This document shows, in pieces, positions 22,202 to 33,190 of a DNA stretch of 64,000 bases (positions are counted from its first letter, which is position 1; the number at the start of each line of letters is the position of its first letter). Position numbers and translations under genes: made by a program. This stretch comes from Bicyclus anynana (lineage: Eukaryota > Arthropoda > Insecta > Lepidoptera > Nymphalidae): assembly GCF_947172395.1 (NCBI RefSeq), contig NC_069095.1, forward strand, positions 16,032,271 through 16,096,270. Direction: 5' to 3'. Below the pieces are notes generated by a model that ran no database searches, was not told the origin of the DNA, and saw only the letters and a list, made by a program, of their open reading frames with translations.

Positions 22202-23536
22202 AATATTCATGTCACTCGCCTCATTTAAATCTATTCACATAAATAATGTATGTGTGCACATTAGACGTACGTGGAGTGATGCGTACGGCATTTTTATTGA
22301 TTGCAATTAGAATCCCGGTCGTAAATAACTCGAGATCGAATGTTTTCGAGACAAGTGGGAGGAACAGGCCGGGCCTTGTGTTTGATAGATTGAACGATAG
22401 ACAGTAATTGGTATGACTAACCCCAAGCTCCTGAACGACGGATCAAATCGTCGGTTAACTGGATTACTAGAATAACAGGCGATAGTCTATAGTGATCAGT
22501 TTTTGTTCTTGCTACTGAATTAAAGCGCGTGCGTAAATCGTTGCGTGGTAGCTTACCGGCTCAATATATATATTTATTAAAAGTTCTTTTTTTGATATAT
22601 CAATTACAACACATGTAAAACAATACAAAAGCTTATTTCATAAAAAGCGTGAAAAAGGCTAAAGCGATCTCCGGGACTAATGTTGGTGGTCGTAGAAATT
22701 GTTAATTATTATTGCAATGCGCTCAGACTCGTCCCTACTGTACCTACTGGGTCGATTATATTATTACTATTGAGATGTAATTTATGATCTATTTAACTTA
22801 CTGGAGCAAATAAATCTTATAAAATAATTTTGATATAACCTAATTTGTAGTTAAAAAGTTTCTTTTTCGGAAACTTAATATAGAATTGATCTCAGATTAG
22901 ACCGATCGATAATTTTAGCAATCAAATTAATTGAAGTGTTTCAGAAACTGGGTTTATTAAATCTAATTGAGGTCGCGATGGTATATCCTATGTTTTAGTG
23001 ACCCTGTTTAAATGAACGATAGAAATAAGCGTTATTTTAAGTTGCTTTGGACGTCCATATTTATGTATTATGTGTGTTTTGATTATAGACAGGCTTAAGC
23101 TTGATAATCATGCCTGCTGGAAAGCAATGATGAGGTCAAAGCCTAACGCGCTTGCCGAGAGGATGCCTATCCACTCTTTGATTCTTTTCTAGGAAATTAT
23201 TACATTATAGGTGGCAGGAAACACCGGGTCAGAAGATCATTTCACACTTTTGCTGTACGAATTAGAATTTGTTATTGAAAACCGTTCTGTCAGAGTTGCC
23301 TGGACATGGCGTAAAGTTGCTATTGTTTCCGGTATCTTGCTCTTCTGTGAAAAGGGAAGTAGGAACAGTTGCTGTGCAAAGTATCTACACTTATACGTAA
23401 AACAGACAGACAGACGAGCAAAGATTCGCCAAGTAAATGAGTCTTTAACTTACACTATCTTTTCTTAGACTCATGACAGAGTAAAGAATGCTCATGATAT
23501 ATTCGTACAAATTATAAATTATACGTAAAGTATTTC

Positions 23537-23744
23537 CATCATCATCATCATCATCATCATCAACCCATATTCGGCTCACTGCTGAGCTCGAGTTAGTCCA
23601 TCACGCTCGCCCAATGCGGATTGGCAGACTTCACACACGCAGAGAATTAAGAAAATTCTCTGGTATGCAGGTTGCCTCACGACGTTTTTCATTCACCGTT
23701 TGAGACACATGACATTTAATTTCTTAAAATGCACACAACTGAAA
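23537..23744 (-). mobile_element. tRNA-derived SINE (family B), fold-back truncated
   Basis: Reverse copy starting with the CAT microsatellite that marks this family's 3' end, then CAACCCATATTCGGCTCACT, CCAATGCGGATTGGCAGACT and TTCACCGTTTGAGACACATG. The tRNA-like head is missing. The copy ends in AAAATGCACACAACTGAAAA and then runs into its own reverse complement (see the hairpin at 23724). Confidence 0.85.
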
Positions 23745-23761
23745 AGTTGTGTGCATTTTAA
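23724..23761. repeat. Perfect 17-bp fold-back at SINE end
   Basis: TTAAAATGCACACAACT, a GAAA loop, and the exact reverse complement. The left arm is ordinary family B SINE sequence; the right arm replaces the expected GGAGGTGCATGC. Confidence 0.95.
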
Positions 23762-24125
23762 AGTAAAGTAGTAAAGTATTTATAATTGTATATTGCCGCG
23801 TCATGTACCTACCTAAAATATGCCGGCGTCATAGCAAATTGTCAACTTCTTTTCTAATTCATATAAATAGGTATAAACACATGTTGTCACGTACGCCATG
23901 ATAAGTATTAAGTATATGTTTATGATCGCGCGTCAAATAGTGCGTGGGTGATATATTAATTACCTCATCATGGCTTAAACGAGGAAAGAGGAGCGAGTAG
24001 CGGGGAAATGGTTATCATTTGCGGTGTTATAATGGGAGTAATATATTATTGGGCACAAGAGATAACATGTTCCTAGTCATCATGACGATTCTTCCTTAAC
24101 CACAAGCAAACGGTTTAGACAGCCT

Positions 24126-24393
24126 TCGTCCTGGGTGGGTCTATTGAGATTTTCTTAAATTGGTCCAGGTCTGGCTGGTGAGAAGCTTCAGCCGTAGGTA
24201 GTTACCACCCTTGTGGCAAAGACTTACTGCCAAGCGATTTAGCGCTCCAATACGATGTCGAGTAGAAACCGAAAGGGATGTGGATTTCATCCTCCTCCTA
24301 ACAAGTTAACCCGCTTCAATCTTAGATTGCATCATCACTTACCATCAGATGAGATTGTAACCCAAGGCTACCTTGTAAAGAATATAAATAAAG
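24126..24393 (+). mobile_element. SINE family A, head-truncated
   Basis: Only GTCCTGGGT remains of the head. The body runs from TATTGAGATTTTCTTAAATT to CCTTGTAAAGAATATAAATA. It abuts a family B SINE at 24395. Confidence 0.8.
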
Positions 24394-24394
24394 T

Positions 24395-24612
24395 TCAATT
24401 CCCCAACCTTACAGAATGTGAGGGGTCAGGCCTCAGTCCACCACGCTGGACAAATGCGGATTGGAAGACTTCACACACGTAGAGAATTAAGAAAATCCTC
24501 AGGTATGCAGGTTTCCTCACGATTTTTTTCCTTTACCGTCTGAGACACATTATATTTCATTGTTAAAATCCACAAACTGAAAAGTTGGAGGTGCATGCTA
24601 TCGGGTCTTGAA
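24395..24612 (-). mobile_element. SINE family B, fragment
   Basis: Reverse copy without the CAT tail and most of the head. Landmarks are CAGTCCACCACGCTGGAC, AATGCGGATTGGAAGACTTC and TGAAAAGTTGGAGGTGCATG. It lies immediately next to a family A SINE, suggesting insertion of one at the other's end. Confidence 0.8.
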
Positions 24613-24796
24613 CAAAAAGGAACAGTACCTGTCTATATAAATACTAACGGGTAAATAAGCGAGTAAATCTTACAAAGCGATAGAAGGACAAGGGTTAGAT
24701 ATATATATATAGAAAAGTGTTAAAGTACAACTTAGAGAGCTGTAGCCAGGATGATAGCAATAATAAATAAACCGAGTAAAACTTAACTCAGGTGGA

Positions 24797-25170
24797 GTTA
24801 AATTTTTCTATAACATGCAGAACTTCTCCCGAGGTAAGAAACTTGAAACGTAAGGTACGAGAAGCAATAGAAATTAGTCCTCACCCGAATTTTAATCGGG
24901 ATCATGGATGGTTGCTGCTCAGCAGCGTGGAAACCGCTATTTCTTTCATTGTCACATACAACGTAACTTGGAACATGATAGCGTTAGTTGGGTTTGCTTA
25001 CAAGAAGACGAGTCTAATGAAGATGACATTAATGAACCATCGGAGAGTGTAACGGAACCTTCACTCCCCACCACTAAACGCCTCTCCCAGCGCGCGATGC
25101 GAGCAGCTGCGCGTCTCGCAGTCGCTTCGCAGTTTGGATCGTGCCGCGTTGCTAGAACCAGCTCATGACT
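24797..25170 (+). pseudogene. Retroelement remnant with GIY-YIG-like tail
   Basis: RNLKRKVREAIEISPHPNFN followed by RDHGWLLLSS resembles the segment at the end of GIY-YIG-type endonuclease regions in Penelope-like and related elements (K.REAIEI..HPNFNRD.GW). A second open frame (24908-25168), ending LSQRAMRAAARLAVASQFGS, overlaps it in another phase, consistent with a frameshift. The function and exact family are inference. Confidence 0.4.
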
Positions 25171-25181
25171 AAGGGCCCCAT

Positions 25182-25187
<6 letters not shown>

Positions 25188-25223
<36 letters not shown>
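25188..25223. repeat. (TA)n microsatellite
   Basis: Uninterrupted alternating T and A for about 35 bp just after the retroelement remnant. Confidence 0.95.
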
Positions 25224-25226
<3 letters not shown>

Positions 25227-26836
25227 TGTCGGGCGTACTCCGAAACACGAGTTTTAGCCGTGTTTCATAATCAATTAATATGAATAACACTAACAAAAGT
25301 TTAAATTCTAAAAAAGAAACTTTAACTTTACTCACTCAAAATTTGACTTTCAAATCAAATTGACACGTATCAGTTATTAAGCGCACTTTTTACCTAAGGA
25401 CTCCAAGATTAACACATCGTAACTACATGCGGGCTTACAGTGAAACAAAAACGAGAAACAAAATAATTTCAATATGAATAAAAACATACGGCCAATAAAG
25501 ATAGCATGTATCGCTAACAAAGTATCCCGTCCACAGCACCTGCTTCTTTATCATAGATGACAAGTTGATTACCCGCGGTGTTGCCAGACGTTGGGAAATT
25601 GTTTCGAGACACGCCCGCAATTACGGTACCCTTAGTGATTCACTTTATTCACTTTTGTCCTCGTAATTTTCACTGTCACCCGTCAAAACGTCTCCAGACC
25701 TTGTTAGTATAAATTTACATGCAGATAAGGTTAGGAATTAAAATGTTTGATTGATCAGTTTTCCGTGACCAGTCTTTTTGTCTTCTGGTTCGCTGCATTT
25801 TTAGACATGCCAACTCACTTGTCTTGATTCGCAATATTATCGCTAGCCGTTTGTTACCATGTCTGGATGATGGGACCAGTCAGCCTGACATAACAACATG
25901 TTTTTTTACTGTTTACAACATGGATCGTGTCGGTTATAACTTATAAGTCGGGATGTCTGTAAACGCTTCTATTTATACATGTCCTTAAGTTATAAATCAA
26001 ACATCAAGCTTTATTATTCAAAGATGACTGATTATATTCAATATCATACTACTTTACATGTAATTTATTGTACAGATTACCTAGCTGATAACCCAGTGTA
26101 ACAGTTATGCGACCCCATACCCTGTTGTCCCCCTTCATGGGTTACTGAGACGACCGATAATAACTAAACACATAACTATACTTACACAATCATTTGGTTC
26201 TTCCCAACCACTTTGTAATCACTTTATTATCTCTGATTCATTGATGATGATGATGATAAACCACAGATTTAATAAAATATTTATTTATATGGGTACGTAT
26301 CTCGATAAAACGACAAGGTTTTATATTGTCAATATTTACATCCAGTTGTATGGTCCGCCGGTGTCTGGGATGTCGAGCAACCGTAAAATAAGTTTAAAAT
26401 CATTAGATGATCACAAAAACTAATAATGTACTACTATTTAGAGGAACGTATTCAACTTTGAATTTGAATTGAAATTCAACATTACCTAAGGAATACCGGT
26501 AGCTGATAATCGCATGGCTTTTTTACCATCCGTTATACCTCATCTATTTCATTGCACGTTTTAATAACTTGTTCTCCTCCCTTAGAACTCCAGTTTGAGG
26601 TTATCATTATTAGAGACCATCACATTGATGCGATATACGAGTACATGTTGTACACGTGCGTTGAAAAATACAAGACAAGCTTTCCTTGTCTTGTAATTTT
26701 CAATTTGTCTGTTTTCAGACGTTTTCTAAGGGATGTCAAGAGAAATATACTTCGTAGACACGCCAGAAATTAGATGTTCAACAGTTTTTAGAAGGTTTGC
26801 CACCAAACTAAGTGTTTGCCAACTGGAATGTGTATG
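25224..26836. other. Non-coding
   Basis: A short GAT repeat near 26243 and the hairpin at 26661 are the only structures seen. Confidence 0.45.
26661..26703. repeat. 19-bp hairpin with one mismatch
   Basis: TTGAAAAATACAAGACAAG pairs with CTTGTCTTGTAATTTTCAA around CTTTC; one A opposite A is the only mismatch. Confidence 0.9.
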
Positions 26837-27150
26837 ATTTTTTTTTATTCTCTACAAGTTAGCCCCTGACTACAATCTCACCTGATGGTAAGTGATGATG
26901 AAATCTAACATGGATGCGGGCTAACTTTTTTGGGAGTAGGATAAAATCCACACCCCTTTCAGTTTCTACACGACACCGAACCGGAACGCTAAATGGCTTG
27001 GCGGTACGTCTTCGTCAGTAGGGTGGTAACTAGCCGAGGCCGAAGCCTCCCACCATTAAGACCGGGACCGATTAAGATAACCTCAATCAGCCCAGCCAGG
27101 CATCGGACCAGGACCTCCGTCTTGTAAATCCGCCGCGCATACCACATCAT
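26837..27150 (-). mobile_element. SINE family A, near full length
   Basis: Reverse copy starting with a T run and TCTCTACAAGTTAGCCCCTG, through the body to CTCCGTCTTGTAAATCCGCC and CGCGCATACCACAT. Box B is weakened. Confidence 0.85.
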
Positions 27151-28306
27151 GCCGGGGATAATTTTATGTTACGTTTTATACTTGACAATTAGGGTCCGAG
27201 CCTTTAAACTCTACCAGCTTTCAAGCCTGCTAGCTATTTAGTCTTTTGGCATATTACAAGCTCAATCTAGATATTACATACACGCTTTTCTCTCATGTCT
27301 TAAGACAGGTGTGGATACATTCAAATGTGATTATATGCGGCAAGTGGGCGATACAAAAAAACCCGCGTGACGGATGCTGTTTTAGTAATTTCGCCGGTTT
27401 TCTTGTCCACTTGCGACATCGTTTATACGATTAGCAATCTGATCCTTGTGGGAGTTGATTTGTTTATTAATTACGAAAGACACGAAATTTACTGTCTTGA
27501 TGGAAATACGTATATGTAAATCAGCTACCGTATGCTACCTAAAATTAATTAGGTTAGTCCTTAAGCATTTTTGAGTTGGTAGTGTAGTTCTCAACAGAGG
27601 TCCTGGGTTCATATATTTGTTTTAATTAAAAAACGTTATATTCGTAGAAGAAATTCACGACATTTTGTATTCATATTGATAGCTGCTAAAAATATATAAC
27701 AAATATTAAATAAAAATATATGCTAAAAATATATGTCCTAATATTTCAGGTTTGTATTTTGTTACTCTTTTTGTATCGACCGATATCAATTACTCGTAAA
27801 GTAATTTTATTCAATGTATGGACACTCGGTTTCAACTCTCTTATTATAATATAGATCAGATCGTTTGATAACAATCATTCACAAGGCTGCCGACGTGAGA
27901 ATAATAGCTTTATCAGAATAATCGTATCACTCCTTTATTTACAAGAACAAATTATTTTACTACAATAAATAATGTATGGACTAAGAGCCGGCGGTGGCTA
28001 GATCTTTTGCATTTTGTACATGCTAAAAGTTTGTCATCCCACGCTCCTACCATAGGTAGGTACATTAGGCAACTATTAGTTTCAAACGTGGTGACTTAGG
28101 GAGGTAACAAAGTTTTAAAGGTTCACATTGACAGATGCAATGTAACAGTTAACAACCTTCTAAAATTTAGCCGATAGATCATCTATTGCAAAGCGTAGAA
28201 TATATTTTTTCATTTTATACGAGATATCAATATCATGAGAAATCGTGTCCCCAGTCGCCCATCGCTTGGCTCTGTGGCAACTTATTCATTATAGAAGTAT
28301 TTATAT
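27151..28306. other. Non-coding
   Basis: Apart from the tRNA-like trace at 27574, nothing recognised. Confidence 0.45.
27574..27612 (+). repeat. tRNA-like repeat fragment
   Basis: GAGTTGGTAGTGTAGTTCTC and GAGGTCCTGGGTTCA resemble the head at 353-425 with box B cut short. Too small for a firm call. Confidence 0.3.
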
Positions 28307-28690
28307 GTCATCATATCAACCGATGGGCGTCCATTGCAGGATATTAGCCTTTTGTAAGGACTTATAAACATCATGATCCTGAACCGCCTGTGTCCTGCGA
28401 CTCACTTGATGTCGTCAGTCCACATGCTGAGGGTCGACGACCAACACTACGCTTTCTAGTGCGGGGTCGCCGTTCCTGCACCTTGAGGTCCCAACTCTTC
28501 GAACTATGTGCCTCATCCATTGCCACTTCAACTTCGCGACTAATTGAGCTATGTCGGTGTCTTCTGCGGATCTCCTCATTTCAGATTCGATATAGGGAAA
28601 CTCCGAGCATAACTCGTTCCAACGCCCGCTGTGAGACACTGAGCCTTCTTATGAGGTCCATAGTTAGCGACTAAGTCTCGGACCCATAGG
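28307..28690 (-). mobile_element. RTE-type retrotransposon 3' region
   Basis: Plus-strand ATCAACCGATGGGCGTCCAT at the left is the reversed 3' end. Translation of the minus strand gives ESEMRRSAEDTDIAQLVAKL and KWQWMRHIVRRVG, homologous to the fragment at 14958. Frames are broken. Confidence 0.75.
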
Positions 28691-28954
28691 TCAGTGATGA
28701 CCTGTGGTGATTTTAATGTAAATAATATATTTATGATAAAATCCGCTATCTTAGTACTCAGAACAGAAACTACGCTTACTTTGGGCCTAGATAGTGATGG
28801 GCTATTGATTAAGTTTATTTATTTATTATATAACTTTTCCAAATCACTATTTAAGATCAAATATGAATATTACTAGCAAAGAGTTGCCATGGAACGGAAT
28901 GTCAAGCGACTGAGGTTACGAACGCTATAATCTTGGATATTTCTATCAATTGAA

Positions 28955-29118
28955 GTTCTGGACCCTCAAAACCTCCAAATATCTAACAAAACCTCCACGA
29001 TCCACTCCATAGTTGCCTACTAAACTTGCCTATAATAGGAACACGAGTTGTCAAACTTACAGCTTTTATAAAAAGAAGAAGATCTGGCAGTGACAGACTG
29101 TTCTAGTAGTTCAAATTA
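28955..29118. repeat. Unclassified dispersed repeat, copy 1
   Basis: Contains TCAAAACCTCCA and TTTTATAAAAAGAAGAAGAT then CTGGCAGTGACAGACTGTTC. The same order recurs at 31650-31806 and 47078-47215, so it is a dispersed family with no obvious terminal structure. Confidence 0.5.
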
Positions 29119-29499
29119 AAAACCGCACGTCAGGATAAACAAGGTTGATGCGGAATAGAGGCAAGTAGATAAAGTGCGATATCTAAGTATCATCTAAGGC
29201 AGCTGCATCTCAAGTTCAGATAAGAACTTGACCACTAATTATACGTGTTTTAAGTGTCATGCGTTAAATTGTTTTAAATGCTACCACCCGTCTCTTTACG
29301 TCTTTTAAAATTTCCTATATATTTTTTTATTAAATGAAATATGTTTTACTTAATGAGGAACATTTACAACGCTTATAAAAACTAAAATTACGTACAGTGA
29401 TCTAAACAATAAATACTATCTACAAATTATTAAAAGTAATTGTAGATGGAAACTTTATTTTTTTTAAAAGCTATTTTTTTTGTTTTCTGTAAAGTCTTA

Positions 29500-29665
29500 G
29501 GGTTCATTTACGTTGACTACCGCCGAGACGTCGCTGACTGCAGTCGGCGACGCCGTCGCCTGCCGCCGAGACGACGCTGACTGCAGTCGGCGACGCCGTC
29601 GCCTGCCGCCGAGACGTTGCCGACTGCAGTCGTCGGTAGCAGTTGCCGCTCGTGTAAGTGAACAC
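29500..29665. mobile_element. MITE with 43-bp GC-rich internal repeats
   Basis: Ends GGGTTCATTTAC (left) and GTAAGTGAACAC (right) are imperfect inverted repeats; TTA at 29497-29499 and 29666-29668 is the presumed target duplication, again fitting PIF/Harbinger. The centre is 2.8 copies of a 43-bp GC-rich unit in otherwise AT-rich DNA. Open frames through it on both strands follow from base composition, not coding. Confidence 0.65.
29521..29640. repeat. 43-bp tandem repeat of near-palindromes
   Basis: The start GCCGAGACG recurs at 29522, 29565 and 29608, exactly 43 bp apart. Each unit holds a 22-bp near-palindrome centred on CTGCAG (GTCGC-x-GACTGCAGTC-x-GCGAC), so single strands could form repeated hairpins. 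Confidence 0.9.
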
Positions 29666-29862
29666 TTAATTGTTAACACAAATGACAATAGCGACTGGAG
29701 AATATCCACTATGATATCCACGAAGGGTTGTCAGTAGCTACGGATGACTTCTTTGCCTATAATCTACGATCAGTTAGCATTAAATAAATAGTGAATACAA
29801 AATCACTTGACTTAAGAATTACTAACAATACCTAGCTAGTTGTCAAATATCGTATACGTCCA

Positions 29863-29890
29863 CTATTCACTGACTTTAGTCAGTGAATAG
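29863..29890. repeat. Perfect 12-bp hairpin
   Basis: CTATTCACTGAC, loop TTTA, GTCAGTGAATAG. Confidence 0.9.
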
Positions 29891-29957
29891 GATGGCAGGA
29901 CTAAATGTCTTTGAGGGACGCCCAAAACCTGAGGACCTACTATATATTTAACTTAAC

Positions 29958-30262
29958 TATCATCATTAACAACCCATATGCTGATCACTGTTGAGCACGA
30001 GTATCCTCTCAGATTGAGACGAATTAGGCATTAGTCCACCACAGTGGCCCAATGCGGATTAACAGAGTTCACACACGTATTAAGAAAATTCTCAGGTATA
30101 GGTATAGGTTTTCTTATAATATATTTCCTTCACCGTTTGTGACAGATGATATTTAATTTCTTAAAAAAGACATAAATGAAAAGTTGGGGTCGCATGCCCC
30201 GGACCAGATTCGAACCTCCGCCCTCCAAATCGTAGGTCATATCCACTGGGCTATCACGTCGC
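29958..30262 (-). mobile_element. SINE family B, full length
   Basis: Reverse copy from CATCATTAACAACCCATATG to the head GACCAGATTCGAACCTCCGC and CCACTGGGCTATCACG. The head contains the reverse complement of box B. AACTATCA occurs at both flanks (29955 and 30268) and may be the target duplication, although its right copy is a few bases away from the apparent end. Confidence 0.85.
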
Positions 30263-30711
30263 AACTAAACTATCAGCAAATGTTTTTTTTAATAACTGAA
30301 TGAATTTATAACGTTTATTGTAAAAAATATGACCGATTAAGACAATAGGTACAACTTAATTCACCAGTATGACAACAAAGTATCAGTCACGTTTCATAAC
30401 ACCTGCCACTTTGTCATGGGATGACAAATTAATTAAATGCACAGGAATTACATACAACTATAAGTATTTTAAAAATGGTATCAATAAAGTGTTTAGAAAA
30501 TACTATTATGTAAATTAAAAAAAAAATCGACCCTAAAATGCTTCATATATTTTTTTTAATGTAAAGACAATAGAATTTTTTAAAATGCTTATTCTAATTA
30601 AATTAAGGGGTCCTGTCAGTTGTTTATGTAGGGTATTTCACAACGCTAGTTTTTACACGAACCATTTGAGGCCACTTTTGTCTACTTAATAACTCAAAAT
30701 CTATTTAACGT

Positions 30712-31020
30712 CATCATTATCAACCCATATTCGGCTCACTACTGAGCTCGAGTCTCCTCTCAGAATGAGAAGGGTTAGGATAATAGTCCACCACGCTGGC
30801 CCAATGCGGATTGGCAGATTTCACACTCGCAAAAAATTAAAAAAATTCTTTGTTATGCAGGTTTCCTCACGATGTTTTTCCATCACCGTTTGAGACACGT
30901 GATATTTAATTGCTTAAAATGCACACAACTGAAAAGTTGGAGGTGCATGCCCCGGACCGGATTCGAACCCACACCCTCCGGAATCAGAGGCAGAGGTCAT
31001 ATTCACTGGGCTATCGCGGC
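30712..31020 (-). mobile_element. SINE family B, full length with 12-bp target duplication
   Basis: Reverse copy with the complete body and head (CCGGATTCGAACCCACACCC, ACTGGGCTATCGCGGC). TCTATTTAACGT flanks it on both sides at 30700-30711 and 31021-31032, a perfect 12-bp target site duplication, which fixes the element's ends and implies a fairly recent LINE-driven insertion. Confidence 0.92.
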
Positions 31021-31382
31021 TCTATTTAACGTGAAAACAAGAAATTTGGTTTACAATTTAAATCCCGTAAGCTTATCTAGAATGCCAAATTTCATAACTA
31101 CAGCTTAAATAGTTGATGAGATATATACATAAATCCCTAACATAAGGAAAGGTCGGTCGGTCCTACCCTGACCGCTAAAATGCGGCGAACTTGAGAAAAT
31201 CCACCGTTATCTCAAAAACAAAATAATCGGCCATCATCCGCCGCTCAGCGATTAGAGGGGTCAACAGTTTTGATCGTAAGATCAACACGATGCATCGCCT
31301 TTGGGAATAATAGCGATTTGTTTACTTGCTCGTAACAAGCAGTGATTGGTGGCGTGGCAAATTCACTTAATTTTATTCCTGA

Positions 31383-31582
31383 CTAGCTGACGCCGCGCGA
31401 TTTCACCCACGTGGCTCCCGTTCCCGTAATAATACGGGGATAATATATAGCCTATAGCCTTCCTCGATAAATGGGCTATCTAACACTGAAAAAATTTTTC
31501 AAATCAGACCAGTAGTTCCTGAGATTAACGCGTTTAATCAAACAAACAAATAAACTCTTCAGCTTTATAATATTAGTATAGA
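31383..31582 (-). mobile_element. Helitron-like element, complete
   Basis: Reverse copy from CTAGCTGACGCCGCGCGATT to TATAATATTAGTATAGA, flanked by A and T as expected for a Helitron. Shares CTTCCTCGATAAATGGGCTA and ACCAGTAGTTCCTGAGATTA with the copy at 7523. Confidence 0.8.
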
Positions 31583-31649
31583 TTCCTCATGATTCGTGGG
31601 TTGCAGATTTTATTTGAACAGGTAGCTGATGCTGGTGATGGATTAAGAC

Positions 31650-31806
31650 GCTGGGATCCTTTGATACCTGCTAATTTTTAAAGCTACAGTCCATATTCCA
31701 TAAATATCAATCATATTTATCTATGATAAGAGCATGGACTGACAAACTTTCAACTTTTATAAAATAAAGAAGATCTGACATCACAGGGAACCTGTTCTAT
31801 TACCGA
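31650..31806. repeat. Unclassified dispersed repeat, copy 2
   Basis: Has ACTTTTATAAAATAAAGAAG, ATCTGACATCACAGGGAACC and TGTTCTAT, aligned in order with copies 1 and 3. Confidence 0.4.
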
Positions 31807-33024
31807 CACATCGAAATGATTAGCTCTAATAATCTCAAATAGTATAATAATACCAATGTTCTTCGTTATTACTTGAAAAAATATGATATATAGTTCCTGA
31901 ATGCTATACGTATCAACGTTTCTTTGACTTACGTTTCACAGCCAACTGCACCGTTAAACTGTACAATATTATTCCGAGAAACCGTCTAATGAAGCTCTTC
32001 GTAATCTGGTATTTTTCTAATCACACTTTCAACAAATTACGACACCGGCAGCGGAATTCCGAAGTTTTCTAGGACGAGTCGTCCATGAGAAAAACTTCCA
32101 GTCCTTGCAATATTATGTCTTCTCGGAACTACGGACTTGTTTGAGGCGTTTGACCGTTTTGATATACAAGTTGCTGCTCATTTATCTGATCTGATTGAAG
32201 TACTGCTCTCAGAACTGCAACATTATAACTAGCTACAGCTAGGTCAAATACTTTGGTCATTCGATTACTTTATCCCAAAGGTATTGAGATTGCTATTGCC
32301 GTCTTTACTTACTTGTGTATTCTTCATTTCTTTGTTTAATATAAGTAATACTATCTGTATTTTTTCTTGTGAATGTTCATTAAAAATACTTTTAAAATAT
32401 ACTGTTAATTCTTAGTTTTAATTTATTTTAATTTAATTATTAATATGTATTTGTTGTTGGCTGAACAAAGAATAGACTAACATAGACATCTTGTCTAAAT
32501 TCAAAGAAGAAAAAATAACACATTAATTTACTTGGTTAATAAATACCAAATAGCAATTTTTCTCGAGCTCTGATATAACGGATACGTAGGTTTCCGGAAT
32601 ACCCCAACATAACATGTTAGACTAAGGAATTTATTTTAATAAAGGGTAAATAAAAACTTAATGTGTTACAAAAAATATAAGCCTTATTAGATAATAATGA
32701 TATACGTAACATGTTCACGCTTCCCTATCATTAATAATATTTACACTCGACTATGAGATTAATCGTAAGCGATAAATTATAATCTATGTAACACTGAATT
32801 TTTTCAAAAAGAGGTTTTTTGACATTAGATTTTTTATCATTAACAATGTGAACAGAATAAATGATCACAGCATGAAAATCTATCTTAGCCTATGTTATTA
32901 CAGATTCCCTTATCCATATTTAGGTCAGAAACATGCCACTAATAAATAGTGTGTGTTTGTGGAATTCACAAACCTCCACTACCTACAACATGAAATACTG
33001 TAATGTTGTAAAGAATGATGATTT

Positions 33025-33190
33025 TAAAAGAGTAATTGTTGAGTTTCTTGCCGGCTTTTCTCAGCAAACCCGCATTCTGAATCAATGTGAGTTTCAGGAC
33101 GTGATCTAAACGCTAGAGTCTCTACAAATAGTTTAACTTGATGTTTACAAGTGCTTGTAAACTGGGCCTTCTTGAAATGAGTTAATCTTG
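33025..33190 (+). mobile_element. Retrotransposon 3'-end copy (same family as 4791)
   Basis: Forward copy with GTTGAGTTTCTTGCCGGC, CTACAAATAGTTTAACTTGA and GTGCTTGTAAACTGGGCC. It is more diverged than the other copies. It is the last clear mobile-element piece before the repeat-poor region. Confidence 0.7.

Larger units (their letters stand above)
20681..23536. other. AT-rich non-coding DNA
   Basis: Contains the direct repeat pair at 21104 and 22112. No gene recognised. Confidence 0.45.

Noticed and set aside
29497..29737. Arg/Ala-rich open frames on both strands
   Set aside because: They come from the 43-bp GC-rich tandem repeat inside a MITE.
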